From contig JBBRTW010000067.1 of NCBI GenBank assembly GCA_038244055.1, forward strand, positions 1 through 20,914: DNA of 20,914 nucleotides. The letters are read 5' to 3'. Below the pieces are notes generated by a model, which saw nothing but the letters and a program-made list of their open reading frames with translations, was not told the origin of the DNA and did no database searches. A program made the position numbers and the translations under genes. The DNA comes from DASPKW01 sp038244055. Its GTDB lineage: Bacteria; Planctomycetota; Phycisphaerae; Tepidisphaerales; Tepidisphaeraceae. The first letter of the stretch is position 1, and the number at the start of each line of letters is the position of its first letter. This document shows, in pieces, positions 1 to 6,943 of the stretch.

Positions 1-1
1 C

Positions 2-469
2 AAGGATCGGGATGTGCAGCCAGCCGCATCGACCAGCCACGCGGCCGAACTTGCGAGCAAGAATGAAGGCGTGGCCGCGATCGGCACGACACTGGCGGGG
101 GAGCTTTACGGGCTGCACGTTTTGTTCGAGAACATCGAGGACAACCCCGACAATGAAACGCGTTTCCTGGTGATCAGCCGCGAGCCGGCCCGACGGTCTG
201 GCGATGATAAGACGGCGATCATGTTCACGACCGCCCACAAGCCCGGCGCGCTGGCGGAGGTTTTGGACGTGTTCAAGGAAAACGGAATCAACCTGACGGA
301 TATCGAGAAGCGGCCGAGCAAAAAGGTGAACTGGGAATACTATTTCTTCATCGATGCACAGGGGCATGCGGATGACGCGGCCATGAAACGCGCGATCGAG
401 CAGGCGCGGGCGCATTGCCTGCAAATGACGGTGCTGGGGTCTTATCCGCAGGCGCTGGAAGTGCTGTGA
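2..469 (+). CDS. pheA: Prephenate dehydratase, C-terminal part (5' end outside window)
   Basis: Prephenate dehydratase converts prephenate to phenylpyruvate in phenylalanine synthesis. The frame is open from base 2 to a TGA at 467-469, so the gene starts upstream and only about 155 C-terminal residues are seen. The first part matches the end of the catalytic domain: an 'AAIGTTLAGELYGL' stretch followed by 'NIEDNPDNETRFLVI', which contains the Thr-Arg-Phe motif of dehydratases. An ACT regulatory domain follows, with 'KPGALAEVLDVF' (the GAL part of the Phe-binding loop) and 'DIEKRPSKK', equivalent to the ESRP motif of PheA, so feedback control by phenylalanine is expected from the family. Whether a chorismate mutase domain is fused upstream cannot be seen. 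The gene is convergent with the helicase, with 12 bp between stops and no clear terminator hairpin. The GTG at 14 is internal, not a real start. Confidence 0.93.
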   Translation, partial: KDRDVQPAASTSHAAELASKNEGVAAIGTTLAGELYGLHVLFENIEDNPDNETRFLVISREPARRSGDDKTAIMFTTAHKPGALAEVLDVFKENGINLTDIEKRPSKKVNWEYYFFIDAQGHADDAAMKRAIEQARAHCLQMTVLGSYPQALEVL

Positions 470-481
470 TTTCGATGCGGC

Positions 482-2497
482 TTACTTACTGTGTTTTGGC
501 TTTGGGGATGCTTTGGTCACCGGCGAACCCTTGAGTGCGGAGGCGTATTCTTCTTCGCTGATCAGTCCCGCTTCAATCAGGAAACGGCGGGGGATGGTGG
601 CGCGAAAGCGGGCGGTGGCGCTTCTTGAAAAGGCATCCTGGCGCTTCTCGCACCAGGTGATGCGGAGGATTTTCCGGGCGCGGGTGAAGCCCACGTAGCA
701 GAGCCGCCGCTCCTCATCGAGCCCGCGCTCGCCGCGCTCCTGCACCGCTTTTTCATGCGGGAGAATGCCTTTCTCCACGCCGATCATGTAGACCACATCG
801 AACTCCAGCCCCTTGGAGGCATGCAGGGACATCAGGCGGACGGCATTGTCGTTTTGATTCTCTTCGCCATCGGTGTAGAGCGAAATGCTCTGGAGGTAAT
901 CGGCGATGCTGGCGCGCGGATCGGTGCGGCAGAATTCGGCGATCGAGTTCACCAGCTCGTTGATGTTTCGCCTCCGCGCTTCGCAATCTTCCTTGTCATC
1001 GTATTTGTCGCCCAGCCACTGATCGTATTTGGAGCGGCTGAGCACTTCGTTGGCGACGGCCGCCACGGTCCGGCCGACGGGCGAGATGTCGAACACATAC
1101 CGCGCGGCGCGGGCGGCTTTCATGGCCGAGTCGGAGAGCGGCTTGTCATGCTCATCGCGAATGTGGGGAAGCACCTCATCGCTCATGACGTGCATCAAAT
1201 CGAGCTTGTGCCGCTCGGCGAAGGCTTCGAGCCGGCCGATCAGCGCATCGCCCATTCCCCGCGCGGGTTTGTTGGCCACGCGGGCGAAGGAGATGCCATC
1301 TTTGGGATTGCAGATGAAGCGCAGCATGGAGAGGACATCCTTGACCTCCATGCGGTCGTAATAGCTGCCGCTGCCGACGACTTTGTAGGCGATCTGCCGC
1401 TTGGCCAGCGATTGTTCGACCAGGCGCGACATGTCGTTGGCGCGGTAGAAGACGGCGATCTCGCGCGGCTGGGTGCCGCTTTTGATGACGGTTTCGATAT
1501 TCATCGCCACGACATTGGCCTCATCCTCGGGCGTCGGCAGTTTCGCGGCTTTGACCGGCTCGCCGTCCTTGTGGATCGTGCTGAACTCGACGGGGATTCG
1601 ATCGGCGCAGTGGCGGATGAGACAGTCGGCCACTTCGATGATCTGCGGCGTGGAACGGTAATTCGTGCCCAGCTTGATGATGCGGCATTTGCCGGTCTTC
1701 TTCTTTCCGTTGGCGATGAAGTTCTTGATGCCGTCGGGGCTGGCGCCGCGCCATTCGTAGATGCTCTGGTCGCCATCGCCCACCGCCAGCAGATTATCCT
1801 CCGCCCCGCAGATCAGCTCGACGATTTCATGTTGCGCCTTGTTGGTATCCTGGAATTCATCGACCTGGATGAAGCGGAATTTCTTCTGCAATTTGTCGCG
1901 CACATCGGCCTGTTCGCGAAGGAGGCGGACGGTCTCCGAGAGCAGCCCGGAGAAATCGCATTGATTCCGCTCGCGTAGGGTCGCGACGTATTTCTCGATC
2001 ACTCGCAACTCCGCTTCGCTTAGCTTACCGCCGCCGGCGATGGGCAAGTCTTCCGGGCCGCCAAGTTTCTCGCGCCAGTCATTGGCCACATATGCCAGCG
2101 ATTTGGCGGCCGGCTTGGTCAACTCCAAGCCGCGCTTGCGGGCGATCTGGGCCAGCAGATCGACTTGATCATCGGTGTCGATCACCGTCAGCCGCTCGGT
2201 GTATCCGAGCCCGCCGCCGAGACGACGGAGGATCATCCCGCACAGGCCGTGGAAATTGGAGATGAAGACGCGGGCCGCCGGTTCGCCGAAAGCGGCCGTG
2301 ATGCGCATTTTCATCTCATCGCGGGCCTTGTTGGTGAAGGTCAGGCAGAGGATCGATGATGGGGCGACGCCGGCGCGCATCAGTCGGCCGGTGCGCTCGG
2401 TCAGGGTGCGCGTTTTTCCGGAACCCGGGCCGGCGAGCGTGAGGATTCGGCCGGTGGTGTGGCTGGCGACTTGTTCTTGTTCGGGGTTGAGTTTCAT
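482..2497 (-). CDS. UvrD/PcrA/Rep-family SF1A DNA helicase
   Basis: ATP-dependent 3'-5' DNA helicase of 671 aa, near the length of Rep and somewhat shorter than UvrD/PcrA. SF1A motifs appear in order: Q-motif region 'LNPEQEQVA'; Walker A GPGSGKT at residues 23-29; motif Ia 'LTFTNKARDEM'; motif II DEFQDT at 213-218; motif III 'GDGDQSIYEWRGA'; motif IV 'GTNYRST'; motif V 'SLHASKGLEFDVV'; motif VI 'VGFTRARK' from residue 602. All catalytic residues look intact. Family roles are nucleotide-excision repair, mismatch repair and clearing of stalled forks or polymerase; which paralogue this is cannot be decided from the sequence alone, so no symbol is given. The ATG at 2495-2497 begins 'MKLNPEQEQV', the expected N-terminus; no good Shine-Dalgarno precedes it. 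The tail after motif VI is short and Lys/Pro/Ser-rich, without an obvious UvrD-type C-terminal Tudor domain. Confidence 0.95.
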   Translation of the reverse strand: MKLNPEQEQVASHTTGRILTLAGPGSGKTRTLTERTGRLMRAGVAPSSILCLTFTNKARDEMKMRITAAFGEPAARVFISNFHGLCGMILRRLGGGLGYTERLTVIDTDDQVDLLAQIARKRGLELTKPAAKSLAYVANDWREKLGGPEDLPIAGGGKLSEAELRVIEKYVATLRERNQCDFSGLLSETVRLLREQADVRDKLQKKFRFIQVDEFQDTNKAQHEIVELICGAEDNLLAVGDGDQSIYEWRGASPDGIKNFIANGKKKTGKCRIIKLGTNYRSTPQIIEVADCLIRHCADRIPVEFSTIHKDGEPVKAAKLPTPEDEANVVAMNIETVIKSGTQPREIAVFYRANDMSRLVEQSLAKRQIAYKVVGSGSYYDRMEVKDVLSMLRFICNPKDGISFARVANKPARGMGDALIGRLEAFAERHKLDLMHVMSDEVLPHIRDEHDKPLSDSAMKAARAARYVFDISPVGRTVAAVANEVLSRSKYDQWLGDKYDDKEDCEARRRNINELVNSIAEFCRTDPRASIADYLQSISLYTDGEENQNDNAVRLMSLHASKGLEFDVVYMIGVEKGILPHEKAVQERGERGLDEERRLCYVGFTRARKILRITWCEKRQDAFSRSATARFRATIPRRFLIEAGLISEEEYASALKGSPVTKASPKPKHSK

Positions 2498-2549
2498 GGG
2501 GTCGCGGACGAGACGCTGGACTTCGGCAGCGGTGCGTTTGGGCGAGGTA

Positions 2550-2577
2550 GGGTATAGGGTATCGGGTGTAGGGTATA
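2550..2577. repeat. Heptamer tandem array (GGGTATA, 4 units)
   Basis: Four head-to-tail 7-bp units read GGGTATA, GGGTATC, GGGTGTA, GGGTATA. The array lies in the 305-bp gap (2498-2802) between the helicase gene and queE. No gene is supported in this gap; it holds three repeat structures (this array, the hairpin at 2671-2717 and the octamer array at 2763-2794) and otherwise unassigned sequence. Confidence 0.85.
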
Positions 2578-2670
2578 GCGGCAGGCCGGGCCTTTTTACA
2601 ACCTCATTTGCTGTGGTGTAATCGTCGTGTATTGCCGGGGAAGATCAGGGAACGCATTTCATCGTTTGGC

Positions 2671-2717
2671 CCTCACCCCCGCCCTCTCCCGAGTACAGGA
2701 GAGGGAGCAGGCGGTCT
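2671..2717. repeat. Palindromic intergenic repeat (CCCTCTCC hairpin)
   Basis: A perfect 8-bp stem, CCCTCTCC at 2682-2689 and GGAGAGGG at 2698-2705, encloses an 8-nt loop, flanked by C-rich and G-rich outer arms. No T-run follows, so it is not a typical intrinsic terminator. It resembles the widespread intergenic palindrome often mistranslated as 'PHPRPLPSTGEG' in many bacterial genomes. The 12 bases at 2694-2705 recur in reverse complement at 13414-13425, upstream of the membrane protein gene at 13477. Confidence 0.7.
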
Positions 2718-2762
2718 GAACTTCGAGAGCGACACGGCGATGAAGCATTGCAGCAGTTCAAA

Positions 2763-2794
2763 TCTCATCGTCTCATCGTCTCATCGTCTCATTG
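2763..2794. repeat. Octamer tandem array (TCTCATCG, 4 units)
   Basis: Four 8-bp units, three exact TCTCATCG and one TCTCATTG, end 8 bp before the stop codon of queE on the other strand. It belongs to the same style of short-period arrays found at eight or more other places in the window. Confidence 0.85.
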
Positions 2795-2802
2795 TCTTCC
2801 CT

Positions 2803-3498
2803 CTACGTCCCCCGCCGATTGCCCCAGATCATCACATGCAACCTCGGCGTCAATCGCCAACCGCGCTCCTTGCATACATCGGCCAGCCACAACGCCCGCT
2901 CTTCCAGCGTTCGCGCATCGGTTCCTTCGGCCATGAGCTGCACATCCTCGTTTTTCCAGCCTCGCAGTTGCTTCAGCAGTTCATCGATCTCGGCCAGGTC
3001 TTTCCATTCGCTGACGACGAATTTGAGTTGAAAGTCCGGCGAGGTATCGATGAACTTCTGGATGACTTCGACGTTGATCCGCTGCTTCTCGTGCGCGGCG
3101 GCGAATTTCCCGCCTTCGCGCTCCCAGGGGGTCGAGTTGGATAACTTGGGCGAGAGCGATGCCAGATCGACGGCCAGGTCTTTGAAAACCGTCGCGGCGG
3201 TTTCGATGGTGATGTGATAGCCGGCCGATTTCAGTTCGCCGCAAAGCGCCACAATCTCCGGCATGATCATCGGCTCACCGCCGGTCACCACCACATGCCG
3301 CGCCGCCGGCCCGAGTTCTTTGACTTTGACCACCATTTCATCAACCGACATTTCAATCCCTTCGGGCGTCCAACTCGCATAAGGCGTATCGCACCACGAG
3401 CATCTGAGATTGCATCCCGATGCCCTGATGAAGACCGAGGGCACGCCCAGAAGCTTCCCCTCGCCCTGCAATGAATAAAAAATCTCCGAAACCTTCAT
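2803..3498 (-). CDS. queE: 7-carboxy-7-deazaguanine synthase (radical SAM)
   Basis: QueE is the radical-SAM enzyme that rearranges 6-carboxy-5,6,7,8-tetrahydropterin into 7-carboxy-7-deazaguanine on the way to preQ0 and queuosine. The 231-aa product has the typical N-terminus with 'YSLQGEG' and the [4Fe-4S]-binding cysteines C29, C33 and C36 in CNLRCSWC (CX3CX2C, the usual radical-SAM spacing), followed by 'DTPYA'. The SAM-contacting glycine motif 'VVVTGGEPM' lies near residues 69-77, and 'SPKLSNS' follows as in QueE. Length is normal for the family. It starts at the ATG at 3496-3498, which has no Shine-Dalgarno but a -10-like TATGAT 8 nt upstream. No other queuosine gene lies in the window, so it is separated from its pathway partners here. 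Confidence 0.95.
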   Translation of the reverse strand: MKVSEIFYSLQGEGKLLGVPSVFIRASGCNLRCSWCDTPYASWTPEGIEMSVDEMVVKVKELGPAARHVVVTGGEPMIMPEIVALCGELKSAGYHITIETAATVFKDLAVDLASLSPKLSNSTPWEREGGKFAAAHEKQRINVEVIQKFIDTSPDFQLKFVVSEWKDLAEIDELLKQLRGWKNEDVQLMAEGTDARTLEERALWLADVCKERGWRLTPRLHVMIWGNRRGT

Positions 3499-3506
3499 GC
3501 CCCCGC

Positions 3507-3512
3507 ATCATA
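3507..3512 (-). promoter_or_regulatory. -10-like TATGAT for queE (possible leaderless start)
   Basis: On the minus strand TATGAT lies 8 nt before the queE ATG, so transcription would begin at or next to the start codon. The -35 region is weak and falls within the hairpin repeat at 3525-3560. Confidence 0.45.
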
Positions 3513-3524
3513 GCCCTTTCGGGT

Positions 3525-3560
3525 GGCATGGGTAAGCGGACTTGCTTATCCGTGTATGCC
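3525..3560. repeat. Bulged hairpin repeat upstream of queE
   Basis: GGCAT at 3525-3529 pairs with ATGCC at 3556-3560, and GGGTAAGC at 3530-3537 pairs with GCTTATCC at 3544-3551 with one G-U pair; the loop is 6 nt and GTGT is bulged. It lies between the small gene at 3598 and queE. It looks like a dispersed palindromic element; an attenuator or transcript boundary between the two genes is possible. No T-run follows on either strand. Confidence 0.5.
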
Positions 3561-3597
3561 GTAGCTGCGCGGCCGCGGTCGCGGTCGCATTTACGCG

Positions 3598-3888
3598 TCA
3601 CGCCAGCGGGCGAGTGCCGCCGGCCTCGGCCATATCGGGCGGGGTGATAGCGCTGGAATCATTATTCGTGCAGCGCGCCATAGTCCGCGCCAGCAGATCG
3701 CCCCCGGGATCGGGCGCTGTGTGATGATCGAGTTGTTTGAGGAGTTGCTCCACCCGAACCAAGCGCTGCTGAATCGCGGCGCTGGGGGCGTGAGAGAAGC
3801 AGGAACTGATTCCCGGCCGGGGGCTTTCGGCGTGATCTAAAAGCAGGTCGACGGCACAACGGTCATCGTTGCTGAGTTTGACAGTCAT
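3598..3888 (-). CDS. Small protein downstream of ECF sigma factor, function unknown
   Basis: A 96-aa protein starting at the ATG at 3886-3888 ('MTVKLSNDDR'); the frame is open further upstream to 3957, but the internal ATG has a GGGAAA-like site 6 nt before it and gives a more plausible N-terminus. The centre is predicted helical and Leu-rich ('IQQRLVRVEQLLKQLDH'), followed by 'PDPGGDLLARTMARC' and a polar tail. No signal peptide, membrane segment or known catalytic motif is seen. It follows the sigma-factor gene on the same strand with a 138-bp gap. From memory, planctomycete sigma genes are often followed by a similar short protein with an 'LDHxPxPxPPxDLxxRTLAR'-like stretch; that family link is recollection, not a search result. 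A regulatory partner of the sigma factor is possible but unproven. Confidence 0.65.
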   Translation of the reverse strand: MTVKLSNDDRCAVDLLLDHAESPRPGISSCFSHAPSAAIQQRLVRVEQLLKQLDHHTAPDPGGDLLARTMARCTNNDSSAITPPDMAEAGGTRPLA

Positions 3889-4026
3889 TGGAACTTTCCC
3901 GAACGAGTTGCCGGCAAGCGACACCATCGTCGATCGCGGTTGTGCCTTCCCTACCAATATCGTGTCGCGAACGAGTTCGCAACAGGTTTCACAATACGAA
4001 CGATGTGCATTTACTCATACGATGGA

Positions 4027-4767
4027 TTAACCCCCGCGTGTTCGCTTCAATCCATTTTTCCATCGGTCAGCGAAATAGGCGACTGCGGCATGAAGTCGCG
4101 ATTTTACGGTTCCAAGGGGAATTTTAAGGATGTCCCCTATCTCCTTGTAGGGGAATTGGTGAAAATAGGAGAGGAGGAGAATCTCCCGGAGGTGCTCGGG
4201 CATGGCCTCGATTGTGCCTTGAACCATGCGCTGGAGCTCTTCGCGTTCCATGGTTTCGCCCGGTTGGGGTTCGGCGGCTTCCATCAGGTCGATGAACTGG
4301 CCACCCTCCTCATCCGAGGCGGAAATGTTGGCCTGGAGTGGATTGGTCGGCCGGCGCGCCTGCGATCGCATCAGATCGCGCGCTTTATTAGCGGCGATTG
4401 TGAAGAGCCAGGGGCGGAAGCGGCGGGTGGGATCGAACTGGTCGGCCGACTGGTGGACCTGGAGAAACGTTTCCTGGAAAATATCCTCTGCGGCGGCGCG
4501 ATCGCCCAGAAACCGCACGAGAAAGTGGAAAAGCTCGCGTTGATAGCGCTGCACCAGGGTCGCGAAAGCGGCGCGGTCGCCGGCGCGATAAGAAGCCAGA
4601 AGATTCTCATCCGTCGGCTGGCCAAACCGATCTGAAGAGGAGGCATGGGCTGGCGGCGCGGAATCCCTGCTACCACCCGTTGCGGTCGGTGGCGCGTCGC
4701 CATTTCTGGGCGCATCGCTCTTGGCGGAAGTGGATAACTGCGGATGATCAGAGGACGAAACGCTCAT
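4027..4767 (-). CDS. ECF-type RNA polymerase sigma factor (sigma-70 family)
   Basis: A 246-aa sigma factor with only regions 2 and 4, the ECF layout. The first 50 or so residues are a Ser/Pro/Ala-rich, probably disordered extension absent from most ECF factors. Region 2 follows with 'LLASYRAGDRAAFATLVQRY', 'AEDIFQETFLQVHQ' (core-binding 2.1-2.2) and 'FRPWLFTIAANKARDLMR' (-10 recognition, 2.3-2.4). An acidic linker of about 40 residues leads to region 4: 'MPEHLREILLLSYFHQFPYKEIGDILKIPLGTVKSRLHAAV', the helix-turn-helix that reads the -35 element. The start ATG at 4765-4767 has GAGG 4 nt upstream, one of the few clear Shine-Dalgarno sites here. No zinc-binding anti-sigma gene is adjacent; the next gene downstream encodes the 96-aa unknown protein. 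It is divergent from rlmN across a 126-bp region with two palindromes. Confidence 0.93.
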   Translation of the reverse strand: MSVSSSDHPQLSTSAKSDAPRNGDAPPTATGGSRDSAPPAHASSSDRFGQPTDENLLASYRAGDRAAFATLVQRYQRELFHFLVRFLGDRAAAEDIFQETFLQVHQSADQFDPTRRFRPWLFTIAANKARDLMRSQARRPTNPLQANISASDEEGGQFIDLMEAAEPQPGETMEREELQRMVQGTIEAMPEHLREILLLSYFHQFPYKEIGDILKIPLGTVKSRLHAAVAYFADRWKNGLKRTRGG

Positions 4768-4787
4768 TGCACCTCGGTAGGAAACCA

Positions 4788-4864
4788 GTTAACGTCCAGA
4801 ACGTCAACGGTAAAACCGTCCGGATTCAGGGTGCTTGCCCCGGAGTGGCGATTGGGCCAATCGC
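4788..4864. promoter_or_regulatory. Two operator-like palindromes between sigma gene and rlmN
   Basis: GCGATTGGGCCAATCGC at 4848-4864 is a perfect 8+1+8 inverted repeat. A second, imperfect one is GTTAACGT at 4788-4795 and ACGTCAAC at 4801-4808 (7 of 8 pairs) around a 5-nt spacer. Both lie in the divergent intergenic region, the second next to the sigma gene and the first nearer rlmN. They could be operators for either promoter. No strong sigma-70 -35/-10 pair was found between them. Confidence 0.45.
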
Positions 4865-4893
4865 GGACGGAGCATCCTCGACACGACAATTGT

Positions 4894-6192
4894 ATGCTAA
4901 ACCCCGCCGACAATCCGAAAATGCCCCATTTTTTCGACCTGCTGCCGGGGGAGTTCGATGAACTGGTCAAGGGGTGGGGCTGGCCTCGTTTTCGGGCACA
5001 ACAGGTGAGGGAGTGGGTTTATGGGCGATTCATGGCCGAGCCTGGGAAGATGACGAACCTGTCAAAGGGCGACCGGGCGATGCTGGCCGAGCGGGTGACG
5101 TTCGCGGGGGGGAAGGTCAAGCGGAATCAGTTAAGTGAGGATGGGACGCGGAAGTTGCTGGTGGGGTGGGAAGGGCAGAAGAAGGATGAAGAAGGAAGGA
5201 TGAAGGATGAAGGGGAGCACGTCGCAGGAATTGGCGAAGACAGTGAAAAGGAGGCCGCAAGTTCGCTGACAGTGCTCGGGGCTGAGCCCGGCGGTCCGCA
5301 GGCGGAATGTGTGATGATCCCGGATGGCGAGCGGCGGACGGCATGCGTTTCGTCGCAGGTGGGATGCCCGGTGGGGTGTACGTTTTGCGCCAGCGGGATT
5401 GGCGGGATGAAGGGGAATCTGTCGGCCGGGCAGATTGTGGAGCAGATATTCTGGTTGAATTCGTTCCTTGAAGAGAAGTTGGAAGTTAGAAGCGAGAAGC
5501 GAGAAGGGGAACCGTCCGACTCGGCTCGCAGTTCACACAAGTCAAGTCGCATTTCCGCTTCTCGCAACTCGCAACTCACAACTCGCAACTCCCGAGGTGA
5601 GCGGATCAATCACGTCGTGTTCATGGGCATGGGCGAGCCATTGGCGAACTACGCGAATCTGATGAAGGCGGTGCGGATTCTGCACGATCCGGAATGTTTC
5701 AACATCGGCGGCCGAAAGATCACGATCTCGACGGTGGGCGTGCCGCCGAAGATGCGGGACCTGGCCAAGGAGGAACTGCCGATCAACCTGGCGATTTCGC
5801 TGCATGCTCCCAACGAGGCGCTGCGGAAGGAACTGATTCCCTGGGCGCATCATTTCTCGCTCGATGAGATTCTGGATGCGGCGCGGTTTTATTTCGACAA
5901 GACTGGCCGGGAAATCACGCTGGAATACATTCTGCTTGCGGGCGTGAACGACCGCCCGGAGCACGCGCGGCAACTGGCCAAGGTCTGCAAGACACTGCGG
6001 GCGAACGTGAATTTGATCCGGTACAACGAAGTGGAAGGGCTGCCCTTCAAGCGGCCGCTCTCGCGGGATGTGGTGGAGTTCCAGGAGATTCTGCGCAAGG
6101 CGGCGGTGAACGTGCATGTGAGGAAGAGCCGCGGGAGGGATATCGATGCGGCCTGCGGGCAGTTGCGACGGAAGGAAGCGCTGAGCGCCTGA
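4894..6192 (+). CDS. rlmN: Dual-specificity 23S rRNA/tRNA adenine-C2 methyltransferase RlmN, with low-complexity inserts
   Basis: RlmN is a radical-SAM enzyme that methylates C2 of A2503 in 23S rRNA and A37 in some tRNAs. From the ATG at 4894 ('MLNPADNPKMPHFFDLL') the protein is 432 aa, against about 345-385 for the family. The cluster cysteines are C158, C162 and C165 (CX3CX2C), and the two mechanistic cysteines are present: C151 in 'ACVSSQVGC' and C421 in 'DAACGQL'. Other family blocks are 'MGMGEPLANY', 'ISTVGVPP', 'LAISLHAPNE' and 'VRKSRGRDIDAACG'. The excess length is two in-frame inserts, about residues 97-135 and 195-235, carrying heptamer-repeat DNA (5182-5209 and 5475-5588). Both fall at loops between conserved blocks, so the enzyme may still work. 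The frame is open back to 4744 but the extra residues are not family-like. ATG 4921 is an alternative start. Confidence 0.93.
   Translation: MLNPADNPKMPHFFDLLPGEFDELVKGWGWPRFRAQQVREWVYGRFMAEPGKMTNLSKGDRAMLAERVTFAGGKVKRNQLSEDGTRKLLVGWEGQKKDEEGRMKDEGEHVAGIGEDSEKEAASSLTVLGAEPGGPQAECVMIPDGERRTACVSSQVGCPVGCTFCASGIGGMKGNLSAGQIVEQIFWLNSFLEEKLEVRSEKREGEPSDSARSSHKSSRISASRNSQLTTRNSRGERINHVVFMGMGEPLANYANLMKAVRILHDPECFNIGGRKITISTVGVPPKMRDLAKEELPINLAISLHAPNEALRKELIPWAHHFSLDEILDAARFYFDKTGREITLEYILLAGVNDRPEHARQLAKVCKTLRANVNLIRYNEVEGLPFKRPLSRDVVEFQEILRKAAVNVHVRKSRGRDIDAACGQLRRKEALSA
5182..5209. repeat. Heptamer array inside rlmN (AAGGATG)
   Basis: Four 7-bp units read AAGGATG, AAGAAGG, AAGGATG, AAGGATG and encode a charged stretch ('KKDEEGRMKDEG') just upstream of the conserved 'RRTACVSSQVGC' block. 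Other RlmN proteins have only a short link here. Confidence 0.8.
5475..5588. repeat. Paired heptamer arrays inside rlmN (GAAGCGA ... CTCGCAA)
   Basis: The left array at 5475-5502 reads GAAGTTG, GAAGTTA, GAAGCGA, GAAGCGA. The right array at 5561-5588 reads CTCGCAA, CTCGCAA, CTCACAA, CTCGCAA. The spacer is 58 bp. GCGAGAAGCG at 5492-5501 and CGCTTCTCGC at 5556-5565 form a perfect 10-bp inverted repeat, so the two sides could pair in RNA or single-stranded DNA. The segment is translated in frame within RlmN. Confidence 0.85.
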
Positions 6193-6197
6193 CGTAG

Positions 6198-6300
6198 CAT
6201 GGGCATCTTGCCCATGTCGGCGGTTTTGAGCACGAAAAGCGGGAGGTTTTTGAATCGCCACCGTTTACACAAGCAGGATGCTCGTGCAACTGAAACTCCG
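6198..6300. repeat. Dispersed palindromic repeat after rlmN
   Basis: CATGGGCA at 6198-6205 and TGCCCATG at 6209-6216 form a perfect 8-bp stem with a 3-nt loop, 5 nt after the rlmN stop. The sequence up to about 6300 contains a second motif, 'GCAGGATGCTCGTGC'. This pattern of GGGCATCTTGCCC followed by a GGATGC motif resembles a dispersed intergenic repeat common in planctomycete genomes (recollection). It may also act as a transcript end for rlmN, though the T-run downstream of the stem is short. Confidence 0.55.
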
Positions 6301-6410
6301 CTCGAATTTGAATGCCTGGAAGGCCCTCGGTTATGATCGGGTCTGGCGGATTCATGTTCCGGATGGGCGCGGACGATAATCGTGGTAGGTTTGATTACGG
6401 AGCGAAATCT

Positions 6411-6902
6411 ATGAAAATTTGCATGATCTCTCTGGCGGCGATTCTGTTCGTGGGCAGCGGGTGCGCGACCGTTCGCGGGGATAAGCAGAAGGTCAAGTTC
6501 GAGACCGATCCGGCCGGGGCGAGCCTGGTGGTCGACGGCGGGGCGAAGCTGACGACGCCGGCGCAATTGGAGCTCAAGCGGGTCGGCATTCACAAGGTGG
6601 ACATCTCCAAGGACGGGTATCAGCCGATCACGTTCAGTTATTCATCGCAGTTCGACGGCGCATCGTTAACGGATCTGGCCATGCCGGGTGGAAGCGCGCT
6701 GGCGGGGCTTTCGGTGGCGACGGGTTCGGATAAATCATTCAATTCGCTCAGAGTGATCAAATTGGAGAAGGCCAGCGGGACGGCCGCGATGCCGGCGCAG
6801 TTATACGAGTACCGCGGCGGGCTCTATCCCAAGGCGGAGTTTGAGCGCCTGGTGCTGGAAGAGCAGAACAATCGCGATCGGTTCGGGCAGAGCAACAACT
6901 AG
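6411..6902 (+). CDS. PEGA-type lipoprotein
   Basis: A 163-aa secreted lipoprotein of unknown specific role. The start ATG at 6411 is preceded by GGAG at a suitable distance; the open frame extends to 6312 but those residues do not look like a signal. The N-terminus 'MKICMISLAAILFVGSGCAT' has a short basic end, a hydrophobic core and a lipobox-like GSG-Cys, so lipid attachment at Cys18 is likely. The mature part begins with a PEGA-like beta domain: 'VKFETDPAGASLVVDGGAKLTTPAQLELKRVGIHKVDISKDGYQPI', where the 'DPAGA.V.VDG...TP..L.L..G.H.V.I...GY' pattern is the family signature. A C-terminal segment 'YEYRGGLYPKAEFERLVLEEQ' is of unknown function. PEGA domains commonly sit on surface proteins. 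Neighbours (rlmN upstream, a prepilin-like gene downstream) do not define a pathway. Confidence 0.82.
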   Translation: MKICMISLAAILFVGSGCATVRGDKQKVKFETDPAGASLVVDGGAKLTTPAQLELKRVGIHKVDISKDGYQPITFSYSSQFDGASLTDLAMPGGSALAGLSVATGSDKSFNSLRVIKLEKASGTAAMPAQLYEYRGGLYPKAEFERLVLEEQNNRDRFGQSNN

Positions 6903-6943
6903 GCGACTGCAAAATGTTCGATGTAAAAAGTTAAATGGGGGTG

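Noticed and set aside
755..1978. 407-codon open frame on the plus strand opposite the helicase gene
   Set aside because: It is the antisense shadow of well-conserved helicase motifs in GC-rich DNA; its translation has no recognisable domain.
2608..3144. 178-codon plus-strand frame covering the gap and queE
   Set aside because: It translates the CCCTCTCC palindrome ('PHPRPLPSTGEG') and the octamer array and then runs antisense to queE.
3961..3985. Palindrome GCGAAC-GA-GTTCGC with GAACGAGTT repeated at 3901
   Set aside because: The stem is short and lies in the gap between the sigma gene and the small gene; too little to support an operator call.
4744..4893. N-terminal extension of rlmN
   Set aside because: The extra residues are not RlmN-like and would cross the divergent promoter region and both palindromes.
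6198..6240. Hairpin after rlmN as a strong intrinsic terminator
   Set aside because: The stem is perfect but the T-run is only four bases and displaced, and the motif looks like a dispersed repeat; it was kept only as a repeat with possible termination.
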